A stretch of 64,000 nt of DNA from JABDQZ01 sp963801985 (GTDB lineage Bacteria > Pseudomonadota > Gammaproteobacteria > Chromatiales > Chromatiaceae): assembly GCA_963801985.1 (NCBI GenBank), contig CAWDGV010000006.1, forward strand, positions 186,001 through 250,000. Direction: 5' to 3'. The translations under genes were made by a program, and so were the position numbers. Within the stretch, counting starts at the first letter, position 1; every line of letters begins with the position of its first letter. The notes under the pieces were generated by a model. The model made no database searches, was not told the DNA's origin, and saw nothing but the letters and a program-made list of their open reading frames with translations. Positions 62,781-64,000 of this stretch are shown piece by piece.

Positions 62781-63806
62781 ATGCGCCTTGGCCTGCATGA
62801 ACTCAAAGCTCACCTGAATAAAAAAATCTCGCCTGTTTATCTGGTTACCGGCGACGAACCTTTACAACTTGGCGAGGCTGCAGACATGATTCGCAGCACT
62901 GCACGCAACCAGGGTTTTTCTGAGCGAAAAATCATGGAAGCCACTACAGGTTTTGACTGGCAGGAGCTCACTGCCGAGTCCAACAGCCTGTCGTTATTCG
63001 CCGAACAGCGCATCATTGATTTACGCATCCCTTCCGGTAAACCCGGCAATGAAGGCAGCAAGGCGCTGGCAATATACTGTGACAATATCCCGCAGGACAT
63101 GCTACTTCTGCTCAGCATGCCTAAGCTCGACCAGAACCAGCTCAAAAGCAAATGGTACAAAGCACTCGATAAAGCCGGCGTTATCATCCAGGTCTGGCCG
63201 GTCAACGAACAACGTCTACCACCCTGGATCGAGCAACGCCTGCGACAAAAAGGCCTGACTCCCGAAAAAGATGTCATCCAGATGCTGGCCGAACGCGTGG
63301 AAGGCAATTTACTGGCTGCCTCCCAGGAAATAGAAAAACTGCTTCTGCTTTTTGGCCCGGGCATTATCACTGCTGAACAGCTTGCTGCCAGCGTTGCTGA
63401 TAGTGCCCGTTTTGATGTTTTCAGCCTGGTTGACGCCGCATTACAAGGCAAACCCGAGCGCTGTGCCCGTATTCTACGAGGCCTGAAGAATGAAGGCACG
63501 CCTGCTGCCGTTGTCCTATGGGCCCTGTCCCGGGAAATTCGCCAAATGGCACAGATTGCCTATGCCCTGAAAAACGGCGTACCCGCAAACAAGGCTTTCG
63601 CCGAACAGCGCATCTGGGACAAACGCAAACCACTGGTTCAACAGGGCCTGAAGAGACTGCCGCTTTCACAATGGCAAAACCTGCTACTGCTTTGCGAACA
63701 GGCTGACGAAGCTGTTAAAGGACAAAGCAAACAGGACAGTTGGCTGCTGCTGGAAGACATCAGCGTCAGAATGTCTGGCCTGTCGCTAAATAAGTTGCCC
63801 GCATAA
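62781..63806 (+). CDS. holA: DNA polymerase III delta subunit
   Basis: The protein has 341 residues (E. coli 343). It is the wrench of the clamp loader that opens the beta clamp. N-terminal KISPVYLVTGDEPLQLGEAADMIR and the central AERVEGNLLAASQEIEKLLLLF match HolA. The C-terminal domain has PAAVVLWALSREIRQMAQ. It is the last gene of leuS-lptE-holA in view. A terminal-repeat element begins 12 bp after its stop codon. Confidence 0.96.
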   Translation: MRLGLHELKAHLNKKISPVYLVTGDEPLQLGEAADMIRSTARNQGFSERKIMEATTGFDWQELTAESNSLSLFAEQRIIDLRIPSGKPGNEGSKALAIYCDNIPQDMLLLLSMPKLDQNQLKSKWYKALDKAGVIIQVWPVNEQRLPPWIEQRLRQKGLTPEKDVIQMLAERVEGNLLAASQEIEKLLLLFGPGIITAEQLAASVADSARFDVFSLVDAALQGKPERCARILRGLKNEGTPAAVVLWALSREIRQMAQIAYALKNGVPANKAFAEQRIWDKRKPLVQQGLKRLPLSQWQNLLLLCEQADEAVKGQSKQDSWLLLEDISVRMSGLSLNKLPA

Positions 63807-63817
63807 AAACCTCTCGC

Positions 63818-63955
63818 ACCACGAAGAGCACAAAGAACACCAAGACTTTATCTACTTTCTCCCTCAGCATCCAATTTAGAACAGGCGATATAACCCTGAA
63901 ATGCTTTTAATCTGAAACATTTCATTTTCTTTGTGTCCTTAGCGCCCTTTGTGGT
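63818..63955. repeat. 9-mer terminal-inverted-repeat element, copy 3 (after holA)
   Basis: The left end is ACCACGAAG, AGCACAAAG, AACACCAAG (63818-63844) and the right end CTTTGTGTC, CTTAGCGCC, CTTTGTGGT (63929-63955) followed by GAAAA. Both ends keep the exact 9-bp register. The core is about 84 bp and without an ORF; it shares short blocks such as CTTTATCT and CTTTTAA with copy 2. It starts 12 bp after the holA stop. Confidence 0.75.
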
Positions 63956-63970
63956 GAAAATATGTTCTGC

Positions 63971-63991
63971 TTTTGTGTCCTGAGTGGTGAA
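63971..63991. repeat. Partial fourth copy of the 9-mer repeat end at the window edge
   Basis: TTTTGTGTC and CTGAGTGGT (63971-63988) followed by GAA repeat the right-end pattern of copy 3, 15 bp beyond it. No matching left end lies between, so it is either a nested or duplicated end or part of a longer array that continues outside the window. Confidence 0.55.
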
Positions 63992-64000
63992 TAAGTTAAC

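Noticed and set aside
62837..63499. A 220-codon frame antisense to holA
   Set aside because: It overlaps the complete and conserved holA gene and has no supporting features.

Overview
This window reads as chromosomal DNA of a free-living, non-enteric gammaproteobacterium. The evidence is conserved gammaproteobacterial gene order (leuS-lptE-holA; dusB-fis; fxsA/groES-groEL/cutA-dsbD; aroQ-accB-accC...prmA-dusB-fis-purH-purD), a full lipid A/LPS toolkit (waaA, hldE, msbA, LpxL-type acyltransferases, GT9 heptosyltransferases, lptE), RapA, and soluble c-type cytochromes. I cannot name the genus. I see no tRNA, rRNA, CRISPR array, prophage or transposase.

Layout. 1-3.8 kb (minus): two small cytochromes c (the first cut by the window edge), an unknown anchored protein, a GGDEF-EAL c-di-GMP protein and a shortened UPF0114 membrane protein. 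4-11.4 kb (plus): rapA, an MFS transporter and a large PAS/HAMP chemoreceptor. 11.5-13.5 kb (minus): thiC, riddled with frameshifts, behind a well-preserved TPP riboswitch. 13.8-23.9 kb: pcm, then the envelope genes waaA, an aldo/keto reductase, a frameshifted FAD oxidoreductase and hldE on the minus strand, and acyltransferase-msbA-acyltransferase-GT9 on the plus strand. 24-29.8 kb: an AT-richer glycan block (sulfotransferase, membrane protein, GT9, two GT4, ELM1-type protein). 29.9-33.9 kb: zinc-finger protein, ilvE, glnE. 34-40.6 kb: small conserved protein, CIRCE-controlled groES-groEL, fxsA, cutA, a dsbD with a duplicated N-terminal domain, and a TlpA-like protein. 40.7-50.4 kb: aroQ, accBC, prmA, zinc-ribbon/DUF3426 protein, dusB-fis, purHD, VanZ-like protein, msrA. 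50.6-56.8 kb (minus): LolA-like protein, DUF1302 barrel and MMPL/RND exporter, which look like one envelope transport system. 57-63.8 kb: small membrane protein, qmcA-nfeD, ttcA, leuS-lptE-holA.

The least explained content is intergenic. (i) Three elements of 138-242 bp have terminal inverted repeats built from tandem 9-mers (ACCACAAAG / GACACAAAG type), and each begins 4-12 bp after a stop codon on the same strand (after msrA, ttcA and holA). A half copy lies at the right edge. (ii) Two elements of about 105 bp fold as a three-way junction with invariant GGGA loops and co-varying stems. (iii) A 97-bp palindromic element sits between groES and groEL. (iv) A REP-like palindrome precedes prmA. 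Among proteins, the most notable are the LpxL paralogue that has lost its catalytic His/Glu pair beside an intact paralogue, the double-alpha-domain DsbD, the internally deleted UPF0114 protein, and the localised cluster of indels in thiC.
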